DNA from: an uncultured Lachnospiraceae bacterium
Lineage (GTDB): Bacteria > Bacillota > Clostridia > Lachnospirales > Lachnospiraceae
Assembly (NCBI GenBank): GCA_910589635.1
Contig: CAJUTD010000003.1
Coordinates: 54,346-59,899, forward strand
Length of the DNA stretch: 5,554 bases
Direction of reading: 5' to 3'
In this document: in pieces, positions 5,515 through 5,554 of the stretch
Position numbering within the stretch: position 1 is the first letter of the stretch
Layout: each line of letters begins with the position of its first letter
Notes under the pieces: generated by a model
The model's input: the letters and a program-made list of their open reading frames with translations, nothing else
Told to the model about the DNA's origin: nothing
Database searches by the model: none
Program-made: the position numbers and the translations under genes

Positions 5515-5554
5515 GTGAGTCAAGTGAAAGAACCCAAAAAAAGAAAAATGTCTC
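5515..5554 (+). CDS. Probable sugar ABC transporter permease, first 13 codons (3' partial)
   Basis: GTG at 5515 is preceded by AGGGGG (5501-5506) at a good 8-base spacing and opens a frame reading VSQVKEPKKRKMS to the window edge. The ATG two bases earlier (5513) is followed at once by TGA and cannot start a protein. The Lys/Arg-rich start fits the cytoplasmic N-terminus of a MalF-type permease, the usual gene after a family 1 binding protein. No membrane segment is visible yet, so the product is inferred from position in the operon and from this short basic N-terminus. Confidence 0.6.
   Translation, partial: MSQVKEPKKRKMS

Noticed and set aside
5513..5518. ATG at 5513 as the permease start
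   Set aside because: The next codon is TGA; the GTG two bases later opens the frame with better ribosome-site spacing.

Overview
The window looks like chromosomal DNA from an anaerobic, low-to-mid GC Firmicute, most likely a member of the Lachnospiraceae (Clostridium cluster XIVa). The evidence is the style of the proteins (a Rel C-terminus, a YkuD transpeptidase with a membrane anchor and PG-binding modules, and a lipoprotein sugar binder with an acidic Ala/Asp linker), purine-rich Shine-Dalgarno sequences, consensus sigma-A-type promoters, and a proline tRNA whose CCA end is not encoded. The assignment rests on recall of families, not on a search.

Layout, left to right. (1) Positions 1-787 hold the 3' end of a bifunctional (p)ppGpp synthetase/hydrolase gene (rel). 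It is broken near position 372: the reading frame changes and about a dozen family-conserved residues are missing, so the zinc-finger/conserved-cysteine and ACT domains are out of frame with the rest. A terminator follows at 847-891. (2) On the minus strand lies a tRNA-Pro(GGG) gene (972-1046) with its own promoter (1068-1096) and terminator (962-927). (3) A divergent plus-strand promoter (1142-1169) drives an L,D-transpeptidase gene (1204-2634). A LacI/GalR-type regulator gene (2648-3658) follows only 13 bases later. (4) A 380-base intergenic region holds nested inverted repeats at its left end, about 200 bases with no supported gene, then a strong promoter (3929-3957) followed immediately by overlapping palindromes that resemble a LacI-family operator and can also fold as a leader hairpin. 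(5) A family 1 sugar ABC transporter binding lipoprotein gene (4039-5430) follows, then a G/C-rich intergenic hairpin without a U-tract (5463-5489), then the first 13 codons of what is probably the first permease gene (5515 to the end of the window).

How the parts probably work together: the LacI-type protein is the obvious candidate repressor of the downstream sugar transporter operon, acting at the palindromes just after its promoter. The intergenic hairpin probably keeps the binding-protein mRNA more abundant than the permease mRNA. The transpeptidase shares a transcript with the regulator but has no evident functional link to sugar uptake. The tRNA is an independent unit. The rel lesion is the most consequential feature: if real, the strain would make a Rel protein lacking its C-terminal regulatory domains.

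I see no CRISPR array, insertion sequence, toxin-antitoxin pair, phage gene or other clear defence or mobile system here. Most of the window is ordinary core and carbohydrate-uptake content.
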